Origin: Natronoflexus pectinivorans
GTDB lineage: Bacteria; Bacteroidota; Bacteroidia; Bacteroidales; Marinilabiliaceae
Assembly (NCBI RefSeq): GCF_004345615.1
Contig: NZ_SLWK01000001.1
Span: forward strand, 248,001 to 312,000
DNA: 64,000 nucleotides
Direction: 5' to 3'
Shown: positions 1-7,667 of the stretch, in pieces
Layout of the letters: each line of letters begins with the position of its first letter
Numbering within the stretch: position 1 is the stretch's first letter
The notes under the pieces: model-generated
Database searches by the model: none
Seen by the model: the letters and a program-made list of their open reading frames with translations, nothing else
What the model was told of the DNA's origin: nothing
Translations under genes and position numbers: made by a program

Positions 1-1436
1 TTAAATACTGCTGTACCAAAAGAGATGTCATCATCATTTAATCTGACAGTCCATGGCCCGCTGCCCTGGGCATTGAAGGTTAAGGTGGTTTCATCGCCTT
101 CACATATACGATCTTCGGCAAGTTGTGCTATAAGATCAGGGAACTCAACAAAACGGATAGTAATCTGATCCGATGCTTCGCATCCCTCATTATCCATGCT
201 CCAGGTAAAAACAAAGTCTCCATATTGAGATACTTCCACCTGACTATTTCCTGAATCGGGATCAGAAAAGGTAGCAAATGCAGATTGTGATGTCCAGGCT
301 CCGTCTCCTGGCTCTCCCCAGGCATTCAATGAAAAAGTTGTTCCGCAAACAATTTCGTCTTCCCCCGCACTTAATTGCGGGGTCAATTCAGCAACGACTG
401 CTTCACCTAGCAATTGAGACTCCGCGGCAAAACAACCATTAACATCCTCAATGGATATCAATTGAAACTCAGCTTTCCCCGATACGCTCTCATGCGGAAA
501 CAAATAACTATTGCCGGGGTCTCCGGTGTGTATAAAGTTCTCTCCATTTAATTGATAGATGAACTCCATCGGCCCGTAACCCTGAAGCAGTTCTATTTCA
601 ACCTCAGCATCTCCTCTGCCACAAACTTCTGAATTTGTTCGTATTTCTCCAGATGGTGAACCCTTTAAAATGACCTGAACTTCACTTTCAACCGGGGTAC
701 ATGCCCCGTTTTCCTGAAGAAATTTAAGATCATAAGTTCCCTCTGTTTCTACAGTAAACAGTGCATTGGGATTTGCAAAATCAGAATTATTCTCTCCAAA
801 AGATGCGCCATCAACAAGCTCCCACCAATAAGATGTGCTGACAGGATCTGGTTGTGCATTCAAAGCTGTGGAGTAGCCACATTGGTCAATAGGGTCACCA
901 GCAAAAGGAGCAGGTCTTTGGTGGGATATTACCAACAGTTCTCCAATAATATTTTGCGATTCTCCCTGACCAATGATCCAGTCTCCATTCACTTCTCCAT
1001 GGAAAAACTCAACAATATTGATCTTTACTTCACGAGTTCTGTTCAACCACCCCTCGGCAAAGGTTGTATTATAAGTATATATACCATTGCTCATGTTGGA
1101 ATTGTCATCATAAATCCCACCCACGAGTCTTCGAGGAGGACCTGCGTCAACATTGCCATGAGCCGGACCTCTTTCTCCATTCCACTCTGACTCCTCATCA
1201 GCATCGGAAAATTCAATCCAGGCATTGAAAGGCTCTACGCCGGTAAATCGAATTCGAATCTGAAACTCTCCCGTTTCACACACTTCTATCACATCATCAA
1301 GCAATTCTGCCGATGGGGTTTGGGCTTCAATGTTGCCCACACTTCCCAAAAATAGAAGTAACCCTGTTATATAACTCAAACACCGCCCCATGTGTAATAT
1401 ATCTTTTGCTTTTAGAATAACTCTGAAAGAAAACAT
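1..1436 (-). CDS. Large secreted Ig/PKD-like surface protein, N-terminal part (3' end outside window)
   Basis: The reading frame stays open from an ATG at 1436 to the window edge, giving about 478 residues with no stop. The N-terminus has a hydrophobic signal peptide ending near NIEAQ; a second in-frame ATG at 1391 gives a shorter signal peptide starting MGRCLSYITG and is equally plausible. Behind it comes a series of roughly 90-residue segments rich in Gly, Asp, Glu and aromatic residues with paired cysteines (for example VCETGEF, VCGRGDAE, VCGTTFSL, ICEGDETT), a pattern typical of Ig- or PKD-like beta-sandwich repeats in Bacteroidota adhesins and gliding-associated proteins. Such proteins usually end in a T9SS or gliding-type C-terminal domain, but that part is not visible. 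No enzyme motif was seen. The function is unknown; adhesion or matrix binding is only a guess. Confidence 0.75.
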   Translation of the reverse strand, partial: MFSFRVILKAKDILHMGRCLSYITGLLLFLGSVGNIEAQTPSAELLDDVIEVCETGEFQIRIRFTGVEPFNAWIEFSDADEESEWNGERGPAHGNVDAGPPRRLVGGIYDDNSNMSNGIYTYNTTFAEGWLNRTREVKINIVEFFHGEVNGDWIIGQGESQNIIGELLVISHQRPAPFAGDPIDQCGYSTALNAQPDPVSTSYWWELVDGASFGENNSDFANPNALFTVETEGTYDLKFLQENGACTPVESEVQVILKGSPSGEIRTNSEVCGRGDAEVEIELLQGYGPMEFIYQLNGENFIHTGDPGNSYLFPHESVSGKAEFQLISIEDVNGCFAAESQLLGEAVVAELTPQLSAGEDEIVCGTTFSLNAWGEPGDGAWTSQSAFATFSDPDSGNSQVEVSQYGDFVFTWSMDNEGCEASDQITIRFVEFPDLIAQLAEDRICEGDETTLTFNAQGSGPWTVRLNDDDISFGTAVF

Positions 1437-1769
1437 TAATTTCTGTTTTACTCAAAATTTTTTGATGAATCGCTGCTTTTCTAATTGGAAATAGTGAATT
1501 TCTCAGACCAGGCAACTGTTATGCGGCCCCTCATTCGACAAAAAACCCATCAAAAAGGGATGTTCTAACAGGGATCTTTCGTTTACCATAACCAATTATG
1601 AGGCAGCAACTACTCGTTTGTCGACCACCGCTAAACAGGCGATTTAACAAACATGAATGTAATTTTAAATATTTTTACGCTAAAAAAAAAGTCAAGATGC
1701 ATAAATTCACATAATTAGGAGAATATTTTATACTCATTAAAGACAATTGGGCATCCTGACCAGATAAAA
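1437..1769. other. Intergenic region, no gene seen
   Basis: This stretch lies between the start of the left-edge surface protein and the 3' end of cls. It is AT-rich, with an A-tract near 1682-1690. I saw no convincing ORF, no RNA gene, and no strong hairpin that would terminate cls. It presumably carries the promoter of the leftward surface-protein gene, but no clean TTG-N19/20-TAnnTTTG match was found. Confidence 0.5.
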
Positions 1770-3233
1770 CTATAGCAGAGGACTCATTAGCCGAGCAAAG
1801 GATTCTTTGGTTTTTTCAATGAGTGGTCGGTTACTCCACTCATCCGGATCAACGAGCCGACTTGCACGAATATCGTCCATAAAAGTCTCACGTAGTTCAA
1901 CAGCCGATTCTTCATCAAAAATAAAAGCAGTTATTTCAAAGTTCTGCTCAAAACTCCTAAAATCCATGTTTGCTGATCCTATAATTGCGATGGTATCATC
2001 CACCACCATTACTTTGGAGTGTAAAAAGCCTTCCCGATAAAAGTAGAATTTTACCTCAGCCTCCTGCATCTCCCTGATAAAGGATCGTGAAGAGAGCAAA
2101 GTAACAAAAGCATCACTTCTTTCAGGGATGATGATTCTGACATCTACTCCTCCTAATGCGGCAGTTTTAAGTGCCAACAGAACGCTTTCACTAGGCATAA
2201 AATAGGGGGTGGCGATGTAAACATACTTACGAGCCGAGGCAATGGCATGGAAAATCCCCATCATAATGCCGGGCCAATCGGAATCAGGACCACTGGCAAC
2301 AACCTGAACCATTGTTTGTCCCAATGGCTCTTTGGTTGGAAAATATTTCCGATCATTCAACTCGGTTTGACTGACAAAATACCAATCGGTTAAAAATACC
2401 GTCTGGAGGGTTTTTACAGCATCGCCTTCTATTTTCAGATGGGTATCTCTCCATAATCCTACCTCCTCATTTCCATCTAAATAACGGTCGGCAATATTGA
2501 GGCCACCAATAAACCCAACCTCACCATCGATAACAATAATCTTTCGGTGGTTGCGGTAGTTCACCTTACTTGTAAGATTTGGAAATCGCACCTGTAAAAA
2601 TGAGTATGCCTGAACACCTGCCTTCCACATCTCATCAAAAAAAGGTTTCTTTAATTCCCAACTCCCCACATCATCCACGATAAGTCTAACTTCGACCCCT
2701 TCTGAGGCTTTACGTTTGAGAATGTTCTTTATTCTTCCTCCAATCTTATCATCCGCAAAAATGTAATATTCAAGATGAATGAATTGTTTTGCCTTTTGGA
2801 GTGATTCAATGATTTCAGAAAATGTGGCTCGCCCGTTTTGAAGTATTTTAATGCTGTTACCAACAGTAACAACAGCATTGCTGTTGTTTAAAAGCAGTGT
2901 AATAAGATTTCGGTTCTGCTCTACCGCCTGGTTATCAAACATCTCTCCCTCCGAAAGTCTATGGATTTGTGCATGAGCAAGATTGGATAGCAGATCGTGA
3001 TTTCGCAAACCTTTTCTGGCTATGATTTTCTCTTTTCGGAAATTTTGTCCGAAAAAAATAAAGAAAATGAACCCGATGACAGGAAGAAAAATTAACACCA
3101 AAACCCATGATATGGTTTTAAGGGGACTGCGGTTTTCAAGTACAGTAAACACCACAACAATGAGAATGGTGATAACATATACCACCAAAACCAATGGATT
3201 AATGATGTTGATTATGTCCTGAAAAGTTTCCAT
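1770..3233 (-). CDS. cls: Cardiolipin synthase
   Basis: Transphosphatidylation enzyme that joins phosphatidylglycerol to another phospholipid to make cardiolipin in the inner membrane. The 487-residue length is normal for bacterial Cls. Two hydrophobic segments lie in the first ~60 residues (VVYVITILIVVVFTVL and WVLVLIFLPVIGFIFFIF), the usual membrane anchor. Two phospholipase D half-sites follow: NHRKIIVIDGEVGFIGG near residue 230 and LHSKVMVVDDTIAIIGSANMD near residue 405, each with the HxK(x4)D catalytic triad intact. The ATG at 3233 directly follows the ribD stop with no spacer, so the two genes are probably one transcript and translationally coupled. Confidence 0.93.
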   Translation of the reverse strand: METFQDIINIINPLVLVVYVITILIVVVFTVLENRSPLKTISWVLVLIFLPVIGFIFFIFFGQNFRKEKIIARKGLRNHDLLSNLAHAQIHRLSEGEMFDNQAVEQNRNLITLLLNNSNAVVTVGNSIKILQNGRATFSEIIESLQKAKQFIHLEYYIFADDKIGGRIKNILKRKASEGVEVRLIVDDVGSWELKKPFFDEMWKAGVQAYSFLQVRFPNLTSKVNYRNHRKIIVIDGEVGFIGGLNIADRYLDGNEEVGLWRDTHLKIEGDAVKTLQTVFLTDWYFVSQTELNDRKYFPTKEPLGQTMVQVVASGPDSDWPGIMMGIFHAIASARKYVYIATPYFMPSESVLLALKTAALGGVDVRIIIPERSDAFVTLLSSRSFIREMQEAEVKFYFYREGFLHSKVMVVDDTIAIIGSANMDFRSFEQNFEITAFIFDEESAVELRETFMDDIRASRLVDPDEWSNRPLIEKTKESFARLMSPLL

Positions 3234-4301
3234 CTAAATAAGTATCTTGTTTCTGTAAACGAACAAATCGCTCTCGTTGAACCGTTCGTGCATAAGCGGC
3301 ACCACGTTTATACGTGGTGCTTTAATCCCGCGCTGAAACCATCTGTTTCCCACAAAAACGCGAGCTTCGTCCCACAACCCCATCTCTATAAAGGCATTTA
3401 GTAACTGAGCCCCCCCTTCAATAATAACTGATTGTATATCAAGTTTGTAAAGTTCATCTAAAACTTCAATGATGGGAACTTTATCCTTAGGCAAAACGAT
3501 GTTTTCTGCATTCCTGCCATCGTTTGTCTCTTTTCCGGTAAACCAGAGCGTTGGCGCTGTCCCATCAAAAAGAGACAGATATTCAGGAAGTTTGTTCCCC
3601 CGATCAATCACCACTCGCAGCGGGTGCCGACCCGACCAATCACGGACAGTTAAAGATGGATTGTCCTTGAGAGCCGTTATGGATCCAACCATAATGGACT
3701 GCTCTCGACTGCGCCATAGATGAACCATGCGACGGGCATGTTCATTGGTAATCCAGTTCGGTCGATTGTCTTTTACCACCTCACGGTCAATATCAAGAAA
3801 ACCGTCGCGGGTTTCAGCCCATTTAAGGATTACATAAGGGCGTTTCTGCTCATGGAAAGTAAAAAATCGGCGGTTCAATTCCCTGCTCTCCTTTTCCAAA
3901 ACACCGGTTACCACTTCAATGCCGGCATCCCTTAAAATTTTTATCCCCTTGCCGGCAACCTGTGAGAAGGTGTCAACACATCCAATAACGACCCGTGGAA
4001 TTTTGTGCTGCTTAATCAGTAATGCACATGGGGGCGTTTTCCCAAAATGTGCGCATGGTTCAAGATTTACATACAGCACCGATTGCGACAGTAGTGATTT
4101 TTCCTTAACGGCATCAATGGCATTTACCTCGGCGTGTGCATTTCCCGCTTTCTGATGAAAGCCTTCTCCAATTATTTTTCCATTGTGCATAACAACGCTT
4201 CCAACCAAGGGATTTGGATAAGTAAATCCCTCTGCCTGAATAGCCAATTCAAGGCATCGGCGCATATATTTGCGATCGGTTTTAAGTTGATTGTCCTGCA
4301 T
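3234..4301 (-). CDS. ribD: Bifunctional riboflavin biosynthesis deaminase/reductase RibD
   Basis: Catalyses two consecutive steps of riboflavin synthesis: deamination of the diaminopyrimidine made by GTP cyclohydrolase II, then NADPH-dependent reduction of the ribose side chain. The N-terminal half (to about residue 150) is a zinc cytidine-deaminase fold with the HAE motif in AGNAHAEVNAI and the PCxxxG-x-PPC motif in EPCAHFGKTPPCA. The C-terminal half is the RibD reductase domain (PYVILKWAETRDG, VIIEGGAQLLNAF). The length of 355 residues matches the bifunctional form. It is first of a two-gene unit with cls and is divergent from prmC; no other rib genes are nearby. Confidence 0.94.
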   Translation of the reverse strand: MQDNQLKTDRKYMRRCLELAIQAEGFTYPNPLVGSVVMHNGKIIGEGFHQKAGNAHAEVNAIDAVKEKSLLSQSVLYVNLEPCAHFGKTPPCALLIKQHKIPRVVIGCVDTFSQVAGKGIKILRDAGIEVVTGVLEKESRELNRRFFTFHEQKRPYVILKWAETRDGFLDIDREVVKDNRPNWITNEHARRMVHLWRSREQSIMVGSITALKDNPSLTVRDWSGRHPLRVVIDRGNKLPEYLSLFDGTAPTLWFTGKETNDGRNAENIVLPKDKVPIIEVLDELYKLDIQSVIIEGGAQLLNAFIEMGLWDEARVFVGNRWFQRGIKAPRINVVPLMHERFNESDLFVYRNKILI

Positions 4302-4420
4302 GGATGTTTTAATAAAAAAGTACTTGTTGCTAAGATAATGTTTATTTTTACAACGTAAACCGGAGTTCCAGGTTTAAAATAAACATTTTAATTATAACCA
4401 CCTCCCGCAATGCTAAAAAG

Positions 4421-5272
4421 ATGCAAACAGTTAATGAGTATATCTCCCTTCTTCAAGATAAACTAAATGGGATTACCAACCAGAACGAAATACGTCAGTT
4501 TGGATTCCTGTTGATGAATTGCCTCAGAGGATATTCGTATACCGAATTCCTTACTTGCAAGGAAGAGCAATTGACCGATAAGGAAATTGATTTTTTAAAT
4601 TCTGCAATCGTACGATTGCAGAAGCAGGAGCCCATACAACATATAACCGGGCAGACAGAGTTCATGGGGCTCATCTTTAAAACAGACAAAAGAGCCCTCA
4701 TTCCCCGCCCTGAAACGGAGGAGTTGGTGTATCTGATTACAAACGACTTTTCCGATCAGATTTCCAACATCCTGGATGTTGGAACCGGGACGGGCTGCAT
4801 TCCAATTTCGCTAAAAAAACAATGGCCGAAAGCGAATGTAGAAACCTGGGATGTATCCGATGATGCCATATCTCTTGCTAAAGAGAACGCGGAACTGAAT
4901 CATGTTGAAATCATCTTCTCAAAAATCGATGTACTTGCATCTCCAAATATTCAGCGAAAGTATGATCTGCTGGTAAGCAACCCTCCATATGTGACCATCA
5001 GTGAGAAAAAGGTAATGGATGAGAATGTATTAAACTACGAGCCTCATTTGGCTCTTTTTGTGGAAGATACAGAACCGCTGGTTTTTTATGATGCCATCGC
5101 TACACTTGGTACCAAAGCGCTATTGCCGGGTGGCTATATCTATTTTGAGATAAACGAAATGTTTGGGAAGGAAGTTTGCCAACTTCTTGATGCAAAAAAC
5201 TACAAAAAAGCCATGGTTATAACAGATTTATTGGGGAAAGACCGCTTTGTAAAAGCGGTTTGGCCGGGATGA
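4421..5272 (+). CDS. prmC: Peptide chain release factor N5-glutamine methyltransferase
   Basis: Methylates the glutamine of the GGQ motif in RF1 and RF2 using S-adenosylmethionine, raising termination efficiency in the cytoplasm. The family signature is clear: an N-terminal helical domain, the fold-I SAM site NILDVGTGTGCIPISL near residue 118, and the NPPY active-site tetrad in LVSNPPYVTISEK near residue 187. PRPETEELV ahead of the SAM site is also characteristic of PrmC. The length of 283 residues is typical. The gene is divergent from ribD and convergent with acpH, with only seven bases between the two stop codons. Confidence 0.94.
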   Translation: MQTVNEYISLLQDKLNGITNQNEIRQFGFLLMNCLRGYSYTEFLTCKEEQLTDKEIDFLNSAIVRLQKQEPIQHITGQTEFMGLIFKTDKRALIPRPETEELVYLITNDFSDQISNILDVGTGTGCIPISLKKQWPKANVETWDVSDDAISLAKENAELNHVEIIFSKIDVLASPNIQRKYDLLVSNPPYVTISEKKVMDENVLNYEPHLALFVEDTEPLVFYDAIATLGTKALLPGGYIYFEINEMFGKEVCQLLDAKNYKKAMVITDLLGKDRFVKAVWPG

Positions 5273-5279
5273 ATTCAAT

Positions 5280-5882
5280 TCAGGCGCAATGGTTTACCGA
5301 ATTGACGTTAAGATATTCATCAGCCATCACCATGGCATCTGAAAAAACCTGAAAAAACGATTCCTGAAGTTCAGTGTAAAAAGTATTTAATTGTATCACA
5401 CCCCATCTGCTGTGATCAGGCAAAGAGGAATGACCCGCCATTACCCGCAGGGTCTTCTCAACGCCTTCCATATATTGATACTGCTCCATTCGCCGACTGC
5501 GAATGAGAAATGGCAAAAACTGCTTTACCACACCGGGGAGGGAGAAATAGTGTCTCATTAAGATTTTATGAGATTCGCTCACGAATCTCCTTAAAGAAAC
5601 ATCTGAGTACCGCGACCAATTGGCAGCCAGGAAATGATCATAAACAACATCCATTACAACACCGGAATATCTTCCGTATTCCGGCTTAAAAACTTTCGCA
5701 CCTTCCCTTAATTGCGGATGTTTGTCGGTAAAAGAATCTATCTGGCGATGCAATAAGATCCCCTTCTGTATGGCAGGAGGGTATCGCTGGTAACGTTTAC
5801 CCTTGACATAATCGCCGATAAAGTTGCCAACCTTAACTCCCGGCTCAGATCCGGATAAATAAAGATGTGCCAAATAGTTCAT
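5280..5882 (-). CDS. acpH: Acyl carrier protein phosphodiesterase (AcpH family)
   Basis: Predicted to remove the 4'-phosphopantetheine prosthetic group from holo-acyl carrier protein. The N-terminus MNYLAHLYLS is the hallmark of the AcpH/DUF479 family, followed by GNFIGDYVKGK, GILLHRQIDSFTD and VVMDVVYDHFLAANW, which carry the conserved His and Asp residues expected to hold the metal in this HD-related fold. The length of 200 residues is standard. It ends tail to tail with prmC and is divergent from the CpgS-like GTPase gene. A small hairpin (5241-5259) inside the end of prmC is the only terminator-like structure downstream. Confidence 0.88.
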   Translation of the reverse strand: MNYLAHLYLSGSEPGVKVGNFIGDYVKGKRYQRYPPAIQKGILLHRQIDSFTDKHPQLREGAKVFKPEYGRYSGVVMDVVYDHFLAANWSRYSDVSLRRFVSESHKILMRHYFSLPGVVKQFLPFLIRSRRMEQYQYMEGVEKTLRVMAGHSSLPDHSRWGVIQLNTFYTELQESFFQVFSDAMVMADEYLNVNSVNHCA

Positions 5883-5973
5883 GAAGCCTCTGCATTATGT
5901 TTTAAATTCTCCAGGTGGAGAATAATCAATACCATTTTGTAATATAAGAAATTAACCTCTAACATAAACAATA

Positions 5974-6001
5974 CCAAAAACTGTTATTTAACAGTTTTTG
6001 G
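5974..6001. promoter_or_regulatory. Perfect 12-bp inverted repeat in divergent acpH / CpgS-like intergenic region
   Basis: Arms CCAAAAACTGTT and AACAGTTTTTGG are perfect complements separated by the four bases ATTT. The two flanking genes diverge from here, so a terminator is not the obvious explanation. It could be an operator for a dimeric repressor controlling either side, or a hairpin in the leader of the GTPase gene. No regulator gene is adjacent, so the assignment is inference. Confidence 0.4.
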
Positions 6002-6105
6002 CATGACAAAAGCAATTCATTCCATAACAAAAAAATAGCTATATTTATTTTAATGGAAATAAACGAAATCACATCTCAATGTTCTTTAATCAAACAATAA
6101 GTTGT

Positions 6106-7428
6106 ATGGGTAAAAGAGTTATAATAATAGGCGCTGCCGGAAGAGACTTTCATAATTTCAACACCTTCTTTCGGGACAACAAAGACTATGAAGTGGTGGC
6201 TTTTACAGCTGCTCAAATTCCTGATATTGATGGAAGAAAATATCCGGGGGATTTGGCAGGGAATCTTTATCCCGAAGGCATACCGATATTCCCGGAAGAT
6301 GAGCTTCCCAAACTAATAAAGGAGATGAAGGTGGATATCGCCGTATTTTCATACAGCGACATTTCGTATAATAAAGTGATGAGCACCTCTGCCATAGTAA
6401 ATGCCGCCGGAGCTGCATTTATGCTCCTTGGACCAAACGACACCATGATAAAAAGCAACAAGCCGGTAATCGCGGTTTGTGCTACGCGTACAGGTTGCGG
6501 AAAAAGCCAGACATCAAGGCGTATCATTGAGTATCTCATGGAAAAAGGATTGAAAGTGGTGGCTGTTCGTCATCCCATGCCCTATGGCGACCTTACGAAG
6601 CAGAAAGTTCAGCGGTTTGCAAATCTCTCCGACCTTGAAAAACACTATTGCACCATTGAAGAAATGGAAGAGTACGAACCTCATGTTGTAAGAGGCAATG
6701 TGATTTATTCAGGCGTTGATTATGGAGCCATTTTGAAAGATGCCGAAAACGACCCGGATGGATGTGATGTCATTCTGTGGGACGGAGGCAATAACGACTT
6801 TCCTTTTTTCAAACCCGACCTGATGGTAACCGTGGCCGACCCGCACCGGCCGGGACATGAGTTGTCATACTATCCCGGAGAAGTCAACCTTCGCATGGCG
6901 GATGTGGTTGTAATCAACAAAATAGACAGCGCCAATCGAGACGATATAGAGACAGTCCGCCGAAACATCAGAAAAGTGAATCCAAAGGCACAGATTGTGG
7001 ATGGCGCTTCGCCCATTAAATCTGACCATCCGGAACTAATTGAAGGCAAAAGAGTGCTTGTTATTGAAGATGGCCCCACGCTGACACATGGAGAAATGAA
7101 AATTGGAGCCGGAACCGTAGCAGCCCAAAAATATGGAGCCGCAGAAATTGTTGATCCAAGACCTTATGCCACAGGCAAGTTGAAAAAGACTTTTGAGCAA
7201 TATCCGGATGTAGGAGTATTACTTCCTGCCATGGGATATGGCAAGGAACAGATCAAAGATTTGGAGAAAACCATTGCTGCTACGCCATGTGACACCGTCA
7301 TTATTGGAACCCCGATAGACCTGAGCAGAATAGTTAAAATTAAGCAACCCACCACCCGGGTTCACTATGATTTACAAGAGATTGGTTATCCTGCTCTAAA
7401 AGATATACTGGATGGATTTCGGATTTAG
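6106..7428 (+). CDS. CpgS-like P-loop GTPase (cyclic 2,3-diphosphoglycerate synthetase family)
   Basis: A 440-residue soluble protein. The first ~120 residues resemble a Rossmann-like nucleotide-binding domain (RVIIIGAAGRDFHNFNTFFR). A P-loop follows in ATRTGCGKSQTSRR, about residues 126-140, then a Walker B-like stretch DVILWDGGNNDFPFF and an NKxD guanine-specificity motif in VVVINKIDSAN, so GTP binding is well supported. The arrangement resembles archaeal cyclic 2,3-diphosphoglycerate synthetase, which makes an osmolyte/thermoprotectant, but bacterial relatives have no established role and I do not claim that activity. I chose the ATG at 6106 because family members begin at this GKRVIIIGAAGRDF block; an in-frame ATG at 6079 adds nine residues. 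It is monocistronic and divergent from acpH. Confidence 0.75.
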   Translation: MGKRVIIIGAAGRDFHNFNTFFRDNKDYEVVAFTAAQIPDIDGRKYPGDLAGNLYPEGIPIFPEDELPKLIKEMKVDIAVFSYSDISYNKVMSTSAIVNAAGAAFMLLGPNDTMIKSNKPVIAVCATRTGCGKSQTSRRIIEYLMEKGLKVVAVRHPMPYGDLTKQKVQRFANLSDLEKHYCTIEEMEEYEPHVVRGNVIYSGVDYGAILKDAENDPDGCDVILWDGGNNDFPFFKPDLMVTVADPHRPGHELSYYPGEVNLRMADVVVINKIDSANRDDIETVRRNIRKVNPKAQIVDGASPIKSDHPELIEGKRVLVIEDGPTLTHGEMKIGAGTVAAQKYGAAEIVDPRPYATGKLKKTFEQYPDVGVLLPAMGYGKEQIKDLEKTIAATPCDTVIIGTPIDLSRIVKIKQPTTRVHYDLQEIGYPALKDILDGFRI

Positions 7429-7605
7429 AAAGATCAAAAGAGTCCTGTAAATGGATCTCAAAGTTTATAGAAACCCATAAGCGGAGAAGAATTAATATAA
7501 ATTGCCAACACTCAATAAATAACAAAAAGGATTCAGTGACTTCTTTTGAATTTTGCATCAATCTGAGATGCAAAACGGGGTATAAGTTGTATTCATTATT
7601 CAAAC

Positions 7606-7633
7606 AAAAAACCGGGGAAGTCCCCGGTTTTTC
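7606..7633. terminator. Rho-independent terminator for the TlpA-like gene
   Basis: A GC-rich stem of 12 bp (AAAAACCGGGGA with TCCCCGGTTTTT) and a two-base loop lies 35 bases past the stop of the leftward TlpA-like gene, with a T-run on the minus-strand side. It may also stop rightward transcripts from the CpgS-like gene. Confidence 0.8.
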
Positions 7634-7667
7634 ATTAAATGTTAGAGCGATACTTACTAACCCATTT

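Noticed and set aside
5241-5259. Hairpin ACCGCTTT/AAAGCGGT at the end of prmC
   Set aside because: Inside coding sequence and short; not convincing as a terminator, though it could help stop acpH transcripts.
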